Positions 49,811 through 58,060 of a stretch of DNA of 64,000 bases are shown here, piece by piece; within the stretch, counting starts at the first letter, position 1; each line of letters begins with the position of its first letter. The translations under genes and the position numbers were made by a program. The DNA is from Candidatus Baltobacteraceae bacterium. Lineage in GTDB: Bacteria; Vulcanimicrobiota; Vulcanimicrobiia; Vulcanimicrobiales; Vulcanimicrobiaceae. The stretch lies in contig DASXGW010000001.1 in NCBI GenBank assembly GCA_036488875.1, forward strand, positions 372,001 through 436,000, given 5' to 3'. The notes beneath the pieces were generated by a model. The model was not told the DNA's origin. It saw only the letters and a program-made list of their open reading frames with translations, and did not search any database.

Positions 49811-52800
49811 ATGGGGCGTGGCGCCTGGAAGAACGGTTGGACTTCCAATGCGACGCTGACGATTCTGCTGTCAATCGTCGGCGCCGTAACAATTGCCGCG
49901 ATGGTGACGGTCTACGTGCCGCACGCAACGTACGGCATGCAATTAGCCTGGCGCAACAACGGGTTCGGCGAACGAAATCTGGCGGTGACGTCGGTCCAGC
50001 GCGGCTCCGCGGCGGCGCGCGCGGGCTTGCAGCCCGGTGACGAGATTTTCGCCTTCGCCTCTCCCGCGGATCGCCTCGCCCTGGCGCTGCAGTCAAACCT
50101 AGGTACCGGCTGGTACCTCGCCGTCGGGCAACCCGCGTCGTTCTCAGTCGAGAACGCGTCGGGGCAGCGTCAGGTTGAGCTGCGCGCCGCGGCCGTCGAC
50201 ACGCATCGGCCGAAATGGTTCATGGAGGTCCGGCTGATCACGTACCTCTTGAGCGTGATCGTCGCCGGTCTGCTCGTGCTCTTTCGCCCCAGCGTCATCA
50301 CCTGGGGCTTTGCATTGTTCGTGATCCTCGCGGAGCAGCCGAACATTTTGCCGCTCGAGTTTTTCGGCCAACGCGGGTCGCCGCTGCTCTTTGCAGCAGC
50401 GCTGTTCGGGTTCGTCCCGTGCGTCGTTGCCGCGGGATTTCTCGGTTTGATTGCTTTTGCGGCGCGGTTCCCGAGCAATCGTCCGCAACCGGGCTTCGCC
50501 GTAATCGAGCGCGCCGCGTGGGCGTACATGGGCGCCGTCGTGCTGGCGTTCGTCGAACACTACGTCGCGGAATGTTACGGCTGGCCGTCGTTGTCGTTCG
50601 CGGCGCTGGTGAACTGGCTCTACTACGTGCCGGCGCTGCTCGCGATCGCCCTGCTGCTCCGCACGCTGCTACGATCGCGCGGCGACGCGCGCCACCGGCT
50701 CGTTTGGGCGATCGCAGGACCGTCGTTGGGCAGCCTGTTCACGGTGGCCAACGTGATCCTCGTCGCGATGCACGTGCCGTACGCCTACGCGGCCGCGTTT
50801 GGATTCTTATCGTCGCTCTCACCGCTTGCGATGGTGTACGCGATCGTTCGGCATCGCGTCATCGAGCTCGGCGAAGGCCTCGACGAACGGTTCGCGCATG
50901 CGATTCCGCACTCGGCGCCGTCGCAGCGCAAGCCGGGCCGGCGCGAACTGGTTCGGCGCGTCGCGCTCCTGTTTTCCGCCAAGGTGCCGCTGCACGGCGT
51001 CTATGCGCAACTCGCCGGCTTGCTCGCGCACTTCGTCGACGCCAGCAGCGTGCTGATCGCGGTCGGCAATAAAGACACCGCGCGCTTAGACTACAACTAC
51101 GAAGACGGCTCGGGTGCGCGGCCCGATAACGTCATCGTGCCGCCCGACAGCATCGTGGCGCAGGTGCTGCGAACGGGTCAGCCGGTGCTCTTTTGCCGCG
51201 AAGAAGATTGGCCCAGCAGCAAGCTGGTAAGCGTCGGCGGGCGCGAGACGCAAAATTCGGTTTCGGGCATCTTCGTGCCGGTTACTTTCGGCGGAACGAT
51301 CATCGGCGCGCTCAGCGTGCAATCTTTGACGCCGGACGCCTACGATCAAGACGACGTCTCGATGATGGAGACCTGCGCGCTCTATTTGAGCGCGCGTATG
51401 TACGACGAGGAACGCGCCGCGCACCGCCGCACGGGGCTCGTCGATCGCATCGCGTTCGATCGGGCGATCGCCGAACAATGGAAGCTCTCGGGGCGCACGG
51501 AGAAACCGCTGAGCGTCGTGCTGATCGACGTCGATTTGTTTGCTTCGTTCAACGACGCCTACGGCCACGTTGCCGGCGACACGTGTCTGCGGCAAATCGG
51601 CGGTATCGTCGAAGCGAGTGCAAAACACGAAGGCGACCTTGCCGCGCGATACGGGGAAGAAGAGTTCGCGGTGCTGCTTCCCGGCTGCGACGCCCCCGAC
51701 GCGATCGAGATCGCCGAGCAGATCCGCACGGCAGTGCGGGCGCTGGAAATCGAACACCAAGGATCGACGTTGGGAGCGGCCAGCGTGAGTGCCGGTGTCG
51801 CCACGTACGTTCCCGATGCGGCGCATCCGCCCGAGATCGTTATGGCCGCGGCAAACGCGCAGCTGCAGCGCGCCAAGGGCGAAGGACGCAATCGCGTCGC
51901 GGCCGACGGCTATGGCTCGAAGGCGCAAGAAGCGCGACGCCGCTCGACGGCGGAGCATCACGTCGCCCACGACGCAGGCTCGTTTGTTGGACGGCGATCG
52001 GATCTGGCGCGGTTAGAGCAACTGCTCGCAGAGAGCGCCGTGGTAACGGTGTTGGGGCAAGAGGGCGCGGGCAAGACGCGCACCGCACTTGCGCTCGTGC
52101 AGCGGTGCGGAGCCCGGTATCCCGACGGCGTGCGATTCGTCGATCTGCGCGCCGTCACGACGGCCGACGCCGTAGCCGGTACCGTTGCGTCGACGCTTTT
52201 TCCCGGACTCGAGCTCGAAGGCGCCGATGCCGCGCAGCTCGCCGAGCTGTTGCGCGGAAAAGAGCTGCTGCTGGTGCTCGATAACTCGACGCTCGTCGCC
52301 GATGCTTGCGCGTCGCTGACGAAGAGTCTGATCGCGCGCGCGCCGGGCACGCGCGTGTTGTGCACGACGAGCCGCCCGCTGCGGCTGGCCGAGGAGAAGA
52401 CCTACGAAATCGGCGAGCTCAGCGCTGACGAAGCGCGCGAACTGTTCGCCGACCGCGCGGGAGATAAGATAGACGGTGCATTCGAGCGCGCCGGCGGCAT
52501 GCCGCTCGTCGTGGAGCTCGCGGCGGCCGCGCCCGAACGACTGCCGGAGGCGCCCGAGGACGTGCAAGCGATGGTCGAGTGGAGCTGCGACCGTCTTTCC
52601 GCGCCGTATAAAGCAGTCGCGTATCGCCTCGGCATCTTCCCCGGCGATTTTGGCGAGGCGGCGGCCGCGTCGGTGTGTGCGGGCGGCGACGTCTCGAGCG
52701 ACGATGCCGGCGCGGCACTCGACGCGCTGGTCCGTCGGGCATTGGCAATTTGCACCGAACGCGACGGCGAGCGACGCTACTCGCTGCCGCCGGCGGTGCG

Positions 52801-53977
52801 TCAGCACGCGCGCGCGGCGTTGGCGGCGTCGGGCGAGATGCCCGCGGTCAAGAAGCGCTTCGTGGAGTATTTCGGCGCGTTCGCCGGACGTGCAACGTCG
52901 CGCAAGACGGAGCTTCCCTACGAAGCGTGGCTGCGCGCGCAACGCCGTGAGTTCGACAACTATCGCGCCGCGCTGCGCTTGGCGATCGACGAGGTGGACG
53001 ATCCCACGGCCGCCTCGTACGTATTACGGTCGCTCGCGGGATTGATTCTCGATCTCTCGCCCGGCAGCGAGTTCGCCAACGAGCTGCGGCGCGTAGTGCG
53101 TCCCGGCGATCTGCCGGCGACGGTCGAAGCCGGATTGCAGATGGCCTTGTCGGAGCTGCGGCGTTTCCGCGCGCCGGCCGAATCGCTGCGCTCGGCGCGT
53201 CGGGCGCTCGAATTGTACGCGAGCTCGGGTGACGAACTCGGCGCCGCATACGCACTGTGGCTGTCGGCGGCGGCGCAACTGCGCGAGCGCGGCGGCATCG
53301 ACGCCGCTTTCGAGCGCGCGCTGATCGACGGCGTGCAGGCCGCGAAACGCGCGCGCGATTGGCATCTTGCGGTCGGGCTGATGCGCAACCTGGCGTACGT
53401 GCAGTCCGATGCCGGACGCCACGAAGAGGCGCGCAAAACGTTGCGCGAAGCCGCGCTGGTGGCCGATCCCACCGACGTCGTGATGCTCGCCGCACTCTAC
53501 GGCAACACGGCGCTGGAAGAGTTTCGCGACGGCAAGATCGATACGGCGATCGCGATGTGGCGCCAGGCGGCCGCGCTGGTCGAAGTGGTGCGCCCGGCGT
53601 ACGCTGCGCTTTGTTTTGTGAACGCGGGCTTGGGCGAGCTCAAACGCGGCGACTTGATGGCCGCGCGCATCGCGCTGCGCAAAGGTTTAGCGACGTTGCG
53701 CGCTACGGGTCATGCGTTCGGCATCGCGCTGAGTTTCGATCACTTCGCGCGCCTGGCGAAGGCGGGCGCGTCATACGAGCGCGCGGCTCGTCTGGCCGGT
53801 TTCGCGCAAGCGTCGTTCGAACGCGGCGTCTCGCGGCCGGTCACGGAACAAGGCTTGTTCTACGAATTGACCGACGAACTGCGCCGGGAACTGGGTAATG
53901 CCGCGTACGAGCGGGAATGGAATCGCGGCCAGTGGATGACCTTAGACGAGGCAGTTTCGGAAGCGCACGCGGTGTAG
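49811..53977 (+). CDS. Giant signalling fusion: PDZ, membrane helices, GAF, GGDEF-like, STAND ATPase, TPR
   Basis: The single 1388-residue frame runs as follows. TM1 (15-37) is followed by a PDZ-like segment (VTSVQRGSAAARAGLQPGDEI, 55-110) and about seven TM helices (140-350). A GAF domain lies at about 395-540. A diguanylate-cyclase fold (545-705) has VVLIDVDLFASFNDAYGHVAGD and the signature at 615-619 as GEEEF, lacking the second Gly. A STAND NTPase has P-loop GQEGAGKTR (about 749-757) and LLLVLDNS as Walker B. TPR-like helices run to the C-terminus. No DNA-binding domain is seen. It probably senses envelope signals and couples a nucleotide-second-messenger module to an ATPase scaffold. Confidence 0.85.
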   Translation: MGRGAWKNGWTSNATLTILLSIVGAVTIAAMVTVYVPHATYGMQLAWRNNGFGERNLAVTSVQRGSAAARAGLQPGDEIFAFASPADRLALALQSNLGTGWYLAVGQPASFSVENASGQRQVELRAAAVDTHRPKWFMEVRLITYLLSVIVAGLLVLFRPSVITWGFALFVILAEQPNILPLEFFGQRGSPLLFAAALFGFVPCVVAAGFLGLIAFAARFPSNRPQPGFAVIERAAWAYMGAVVLAFVEHYVAECYGWPSLSFAALVNWLYYVPALLAIALLLRTLLRSRGDARHRLVWAIAGPSLGSLFTVANVILVAMHVPYAYAAAFGFLSSLSPLAMVYAIVRHRVIELGEGLDERFAHAIPHSAPSQRKPGRRELVRRVALLFSAKVPLHGVYAQLAGLLAHFVDASSVLIAVGNKDTARLDYNYEDGSGARPDNVIVPPDSIVAQVLRTGQPVLFCREEDWPSSKLVSVGGRETQNSVSGIFVPVTFGGTIIGALSVQSLTPDAYDQDDVSMMETCALYLSARMYDEERAAHRRTGLVDRIAFDRAIAEQWKLSGRTEKPLSVVLIDVDLFASFNDAYGHVAGDTCLRQIGGIVEASAKHEGDLAARYGEEEFAVLLPGCDAPDAIEIAEQIRTAVRALEIEHQGSTLGAASVSAGVATYVPDAAHPPEIVMAAANAQLQRAKGEGRNRVAADGYGSKAQEARRRSTAEHHVAHDAGSFVGRRSDLARLEQLLAESAVVTVLGQEGAGKTRTALALVQRCGARYPDGVRFVDLRAVTTADAVAGTVASTLFPGLELEGADAAQLAELLRGKELLLVLDNSTLVADACASLTKSLIARAPGTRVLCTTSRPLRLAEEKTYEIGELSADEARELFADRAGDKIDGAFERAGGMPLVVELAAAAPERLPEAPEDVQAMVEWSCDRLSAPYKAVAYRLGIFPGDFGEAAAASVCAGGDVSSDDAGAALDALVRRALAICTERDGERRYSLPPAVRQHARAALAASGEMPAVKKRFVEYFGAFAGRATSRKTELPYEAWLRAQRREFDNYRAALRLAIDEVDDPTAASYVLRSLAGLILDLSPGSEFANELRRVVRPGDLPATVEAGLQMALSELRRFRAPAESLRSARRALELYASSGDELGAAYALWLSAAAQLRERGGIDAAFERALIDGVQAAKRARDWHLAVGLMRNLAYVQSDAGRHEEARKTLREAALVADPTDVVMLAALYGNTALEEFRDGKIDTAIAMWRQAAALVEVVRPAYAALCFVNAGLGELKRGDLMAARIALRKGLATLRATGHAFGIALSFDHFARLAKAGASYERAARLAGFAQASFERGVSRPVTEQGLFYELTDELRRELGNAAYEREWNRGQWMTLDEAVSEAHAV

Positions 53978-53991
53978 CCGCGGATGCGTGG

Positions 53992-54657
53992 ATGCTCTTT
54001 CTCGACGAACTCGACGGCCGCGCACTGCGCGAACGATGTCTACCGTGGCTCGCTTCCGACGAAGTAGCGCGGTATCGCGCCCTGTCGACCGATCGATTGC
54101 AATTGCGCTATCTTGCGAGCATCGCGCTGTGCCGCCGGTCGCTGTCGCAGTATGCGCCGGTCGATCCGCCGGCATGGCGGTTCAGGCGAAGTGTGTCCGG
54201 CAAACCGGCGATCGCAGCGCCGCTGCAACGCCCGTCGCTACGGTTTAGTCTGTCGAGAACCGACGGACTTGCGGTCTGTCTCGTTACATCGGCGGGGGCG
54301 GCAGGTGTGGATGTGGAGAGCACGTCGCGAACCGTCGACACGGCCGCCGTCGCGCGAGACTTCCTTTCCGCAGCGCAACGTCAGCAACTCGAGACGTTGC
54401 CGCCGGTCGAACAAACGCGAAGCCTCTTTAAGCTTTGGGTGCTGCACGAGGCGTATGTGAAAGGCACGGGGAGAGGGCTAGGCGCAACGCCCGAGCGGGT
54501 ACGCGTCGGGTTCGGCGCCGGCGGCGCTCCGCTGCCGATGGGAAACTGGCGGCTGTTCTTTTACGAGCCCAGCGCAACGCACGTCGCAGCGGCGGCCATA
54601 CGGCCGCGCGACGGCGCCGACGTTACCGTTACCTGGCTACGAGCGAGCTTATTCTAA
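53992..54657 (+). CDS. Sfp-type 4'-phosphopantetheinyl transferase
   Basis: The 221-residue enzyme transfers phosphopantetheine from CoA to a carrier-protein Ser. Motifs are VSGKPAI, LRFSLSRTDGLAVCLVT, GVDVES (Mg-binding Asp) and FKLWVLHEAYVKGTGRGL. In the last, the usual KEAY is HEAY; the Glu and following Lys are kept. ATG 53992 is used; the frame is open upstream inside the previous gene, so translation may be coupled. It is the natural activator of the A-PCP protein encoded at 58061-59842. It is convergent, overlapping by nine bases, with the first acyltransferase gene. Confidence 0.88.
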   Translation: MLFLDELDGRALRERCLPWLASDEVARYRALSTDRLQLRYLASIALCRRSLSQYAPVDPPAWRFRRSVSGKPAIAAPLQRPSLRFSLSRTDGLAVCLVTSAGAAGVDVESTSRTVDTAAVARDFLSAAQRQQLETLPPVEQTRSLFKLWVLHEAYVKGTGRGLGATPERVRVGFGAGGAPLPMGNWRLFFYEPSATHVAAAAIRPRDGADVTVTWLRASLF

Positions 54658-55782
54658 ACTCGCGTCGCCGTCAAAGACCGACGGGTCCCAAGCGGACTCA
54701 CGCTTTAGCTCGGTCGCGAGGCGCTCGTCGCCCGCGCGATAGAAGAACGGCCAGTTGTCCAGCGTTCGGACGTAAGGCGCGCATCGGTCTAAGCCGCACA
54801 TCTTAGGAACGTCTCGCCCGGGATTCTCGAAGACGCCGACATCGTCGCGCGCGCTCATCTCAAGCGCGGCGTGAAGCAGATCGGGTAAGAGATCGACGTC
54901 CTCGCCGAGGGTTTGGTAATCGACCAGACGCATTGCTCGCAGCGGCGAGCGCGGTTGGCGTTTGCAAATGCAGTACGCGAGCATGCGACCGTTACGAGAA
55001 GCGGTCAAGATCCACAGTCGCCCGTCGCGAAGCGGGCGTGAGAAGTGCCACGACAGCGTCGCGGCGTCGCGCACTGCCAATAACGTTTCCGGCCGGCGGC
55101 GGCAAAGTTCGCCCCAAAATGCGTCGAACCGCGCGTCGAAACCGTCGAGCGCTTCGACCGTAACGTTAGCATTGCGGGTAGGAAGCGGTTTTCGACTGAG
55201 GGCATCGGTTAGGCGCAACGCCGCTCCGGCGGGGATGGCGAGCGCGCCGGCAAACGGGAGCTTCCGCCGCACCAGTGCCTGCTTTGCGACGACGCGATGC
55301 GCGGCAATCCAGTACGAAACCTTGTTCCATTGACCGACGGGAATGCGGCCGGCACAGTGTTCGAGTAGTCCAAACGCCAACGGCCCGGCGGTGGTGCTGA
55401 TGCAGACGTCGGCCGACGCCTGGTTGAAGTATTCGTCTAAGAGCAATAACGCGAGTCCGCGATACGGTGGGGCGACGACCCATCCGCGGCTGTTGGCAGC
55501 GATCAGACGCTCTCCGCGAAACGCGTACGATGACGGCACGTTCGAAAAGGAGCCGACGATCTCGCCGCCGCCGGCTTCGAGCACCCATCCGATCGGCCAA
55601 CCGTTGCCAAGCCGCTCCCACAACGGGTTGTGTATCCAAAGATCGCGCCAGTCGTCGAGCGACACGACCGCAAACGAATAAGCCTCGCCCAAGCGCATGA
55701 TGCCTTCGTAGTCCGAAAACCGCGCTTCACGAAGCTGCGGAGCAGCCGGAGGCGCCGCGCTACTCGAAGCTGACGTCTCCAT
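54649..55782 (-). CDS. GNAT-like acyltransferase, paralogue A
   Basis: ATG 55782 has AGGA four bases upstream. The 377-residue protein starts with a GNAT-style domain (LREARFSDYEGIMRLGEAYSF, IGWVLEAGGGEIVGSFSNVP, GWVVAPPYRGLALLLLDEYF). It ends in a second half carrying LAYCICKRQ and VDYQTLGEDVDLLPDLLHAAL and a C-terminal NWPFFYRAGDERL. The layout matches the next gene throughout, so the two are tandem paralogues. Two-domain GNAT proteins of this size move acyl or aminoacyl groups to amines. It overlaps paralogue B by 23 bp. Confidence 0.7.
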   Translation of the reverse strand: METSASSSAAPPAAPQLREARFSDYEGIMRLGEAYSFAVVSLDDWRDLWIHNPLWERLGNGWPIGWVLEAGGGEIVGSFSNVPSSYAFRGERLIAANSRGWVVAPPYRGLALLLLDEYFNQASADVCISTTAGPLAFGLLEHCAGRIPVGQWNKVSYWIAAHRVVAKQALVRRKLPFAGALAIPAGAALRLTDALSRKPLPTRNANVTVEALDGFDARFDAFWGELCRRRPETLLAVRDAATLSWHFSRPLRDGRLWILTASRNGRMLAYCICKRQPRSPLRAMRLVDYQTLGEDVDLLPDLLHAALEMSARDDVGVFENPGRDVPKMCGLDRCAPYVRTLDNWPFFYRAGDERLATELKRESAWDPSVFDGDASLE

Positions 55783-56818
55783 CGTATCCTGAGGGATCCC
55801 AGCGCTCCGGCCGGCGCAGCTCGCCGTCGAGCGCCGCATCGGCCGCACGGTAATAGAACTTCCAGTTCTCCAACTCTTCGCAATGCGGAGCGCATTCGTC
55901 GACGACGCGCATCTTCGGTACGCCGCGCCCGAGCATCTCGAGAATATCGAGATCCTCGCTTCGGCAACGCTCGAGCGCGGCGCGAAGGAAATCGGGCAAG
56001 AAGTCGATCTCCGGTTCGATGCTCTGATAGTCGACGAGGCGCATGCCGGGAAGCTGCGTATCGCCGTAAGGCAACGCCGGTAGCCGAAAGGCGTGATCTT
56101 GACGGGTCAACGTGCAATACGCGCGAAGATTGCCGCCGCGCGACGCCGTAAACGTCCAAAGACGTCCCTTGCGCATCGGAGCGGCGAAATGCCAACTCAA
56201 AACGTCGGCGCTGCGATCGGCCAAAAGCACGTCGGGGTTTTGCCGGCGAAGCTCTTTCCAGAACGTATCGAACCGCGAATCGAAGCGATCGACGGCTTCA
56301 ATCGTCGGAGAACTCGTGCTGCGCGGGAGCTCTTTGGCAAGCGTTGGGTGTCGCGTTACCCAATACGAGATTCTGTCCCAACGTCCCAGCGGAACGGGAC
56401 TGCAAAACTGCGCAAACGCGTCGTGGGCGGGGGCGCTGACGGCATTGTTGAGCACGAGGTCGACGCCTGGCTGATTGAGGTATGCGTCCATGAGCTCGAG
56501 CGCCATCGGCCGATACGACGGGTAAACGAACCACGCGCGGGCTACGGCCGCAGTCAGATCTTGGCCGCGAAACGTGTACGGCGCGTGCACGGTGCCCATG
56601 CATCCGACCATCTCGCCGCGCTCGGTTTCCAACACCCACCCGATCGGATAATCTTTTCCCCGTCGAGTCCGCACCGGATTGTCGCGCCACAAACCGCTCC
56701 AATCTTCGAACACGGGAACGTCGAGTCCATGGGCGCGCGCCAACCCCGCAATGCGCTCGTAGTCGCGCAACGCGGCCGGGCGCAAGCGCGTCGGTGCCAT
56801 CGATTCGGCGACCTTCAC
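55760..56818 (-). CDS. GNAT-like acyltransferase, paralogue B
   Basis: GTG 56818 overlaps the P450 stop as GTGA, fixing the start despite a longer open frame. The 352-residue product shows the same blocks as paralogue A (LRPAALRDYERIAGLARAHG, IGWVLETERGEMVGCMGTVH, AWFVYPSYRPMALELMDAYL, VDYQSIEPEIDFLPDFLRAAL, NWKFYYRAADAAL, and a DGDVSFE end matching DGDASLE). There is no signal peptide. By position it acts on the product of the A-PCP/P450 pair. I cannot assign donor or acceptor from sequence alone. Confidence 0.7.
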   Translation of the reverse strand: MKVAESMAPTRLRPAALRDYERIAGLARAHGLDVPVFEDWSGLWRDNPVRTRRGKDYPIGWVLETERGEMVGCMGTVHAPYTFRGQDLTAAVARAWFVYPSYRPMALELMDAYLNQPGVDLVLNNAVSAPAHDAFAQFCSPVPLGRWDRISYWVTRHPTLAKELPRSTSSPTIEAVDRFDSRFDTFWKELRRQNPDVLLADRSADVLSWHFAAPMRKGRLWTFTASRGGNLRAYCTLTRQDHAFRLPALPYGDTQLPGMRLVDYQSIEPEIDFLPDFLRAALERCRSEDLDILEMLGRGVPKMRVVDECAPHCEELENWKFYYRAADAALDGELRRPERWDPSGYDGDVSFE

Positions 56819-58053
56819 GATCCGGTTTCGTAGGAAATCGGCAGGGTGGTCAAACCGCGCAGCCCGAGGTTTTGGCGCCACACGGGCTTCTCGCACGTCG
56901 ACGTCAAGGTGGAGAACCGGCGCAGCAGCGTTTCGAATGCGATCTGCCCTTCCAGACGCGCCAGCGGTGCTCCGAAGCAAAAGTGCGCGGCCCACCCGAA
57001 TGCCAGATGCCGATTATCCGTTCGATCGAAATCGACGCGATCGGGTTCGGGGAATCGCTCGGGATCGCGGTTTCCGGCTGCCATGACGGCAATCACCGCG
57101 TCGCGTTTGCGCATCTGCTTGCCGCCCAGGGTCACGTCGCGCGGAGCGAGACGCGCCGTGAGCTGGCTCGGGCTTTCGTATCGCAGCAGCTCTTCGACGG
57201 CTGCCTTCACGAGCTGCGGTTCCCGGCGCAGACGCTCGAGTTGCTCGGGGTTACGCAAAAGCGTCAGCAGGCCGTTGCCGATCAAATTCGTGGTCGTCTC
57301 TTGTCCGCCGACCATCGTGACGATGCAGTTCGCGACGATCTCGTCGTCGCTCAAACGATCTCCGTCGACTTCGCTCGATAAAAGAGAATGAACCAGTCCG
57401 GGCCGCGGGCGCTTTCGCTGCTCTCGAACGGCGTTATGAAAGTAAGTGGTAAGGTTTTCGACGGCTTCCAAAACGCCGCCGAGCAGGTCGGGATTGTGTT
57501 GGAAGTTTCCGAGCATTCCGGCAAAGGCAGCCGACCAATCCTTGAGCCGAGGGTGGTCTTCGACCGGAACGCCGAGCATTTCGGCGGTCACGATCGCCGG
57601 CAACGGCTCGGCGAAGTCGGCGAGCGCGTCCATCGTGCCGGTGCCTCGCGCTACGATCTCGTCGACGAGCCGGTTTGCTATCTGTTCGATATGATCGCGC
57701 AGCAAACGCACGCGCGCCGGCATAAAAGCGGGTGCGGCGAGCGTTCGCAATCGGGTGTGAGCCGGCGGATCCATGAACAGCATCTGTTTGACCATCACCT
57801 TGGCGACCGGACTCACCTCGGGGACGCCTAAGGTCTCGAAGTACTCGGGCGGGGGCGTGCGATCCGCCGAAAAACGCGTCAAGACGGTTATCACGTCCTG
57901 GTAGCGAGTGACGACCCACGCGTGGAGATAGGGATCCCAATGCACCGGGTCTTCGCTGCGAAGCCGCCGATAGAGCGGATAGGGATCGGCCAGCACGTCC
58001 GGATCCAGCAGGTAATGGAGGCTCAGGTCTTGCTCGGCTACCTTACCGTACAC
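56815..58053 (-). CDS. Cytochrome P450 (bacterial class I type)
   Basis: The 412-residue soluble P450 has the I-helix oxygen-binding motif VGGQETTTNLIG, the K-helix ExxR in EELLRYESP, and the heme loop FGWAAHFCFGAPLARLE with Cys ligand; the second Gly of the usual FGxGxHxCxG is Ala. The length and motifs resemble CYP107/109-like enzymes. It starts with GTG 58053, seven bases after the A-PCP gene stop, and overlaps the next gene by four bases. P450s next to a stand-alone A-PCP commonly hydroxylate the aminoacyl-PCP at the beta carbon (NovI/NovH, NikQ/NikP1). No ferredoxin gene is present. Confidence 0.92.
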   Translation of the reverse strand: MYGKVAEQDLSLHYLLDPDVLADPYPLYRRLRSEDPVHWDPYLHAWVVTRYQDVITVLTRFSADRTPPPEYFETLGVPEVSPVAKVMVKQMLFMDPPAHTRLRTLAAPAFMPARVRLLRDHIEQIANRLVDEIVARGTGTMDALADFAEPLPAIVTAEMLGVPVEDHPRLKDWSAAFAGMLGNFQHNPDLLGGVLEAVENLTTYFHNAVREQRKRPRPGLVHSLLSSEVDGDRLSDDEIVANCIVTMVGGQETTTNLIGNGLLTLLRNPEQLERLRREPQLVKAAVEELLRYESPSQLTARLAPRDVTLGGKQMRKRDAVIAVMAAGNRDPERFPEPDRVDFDRTDNRHLAFGWAAHFCFGAPLARLEGQIAFETLLRRFSTLTSTCEKPVWRQNLGLRGLTTLPISYETGS

Positions 58054-58060
58054 GACATAC

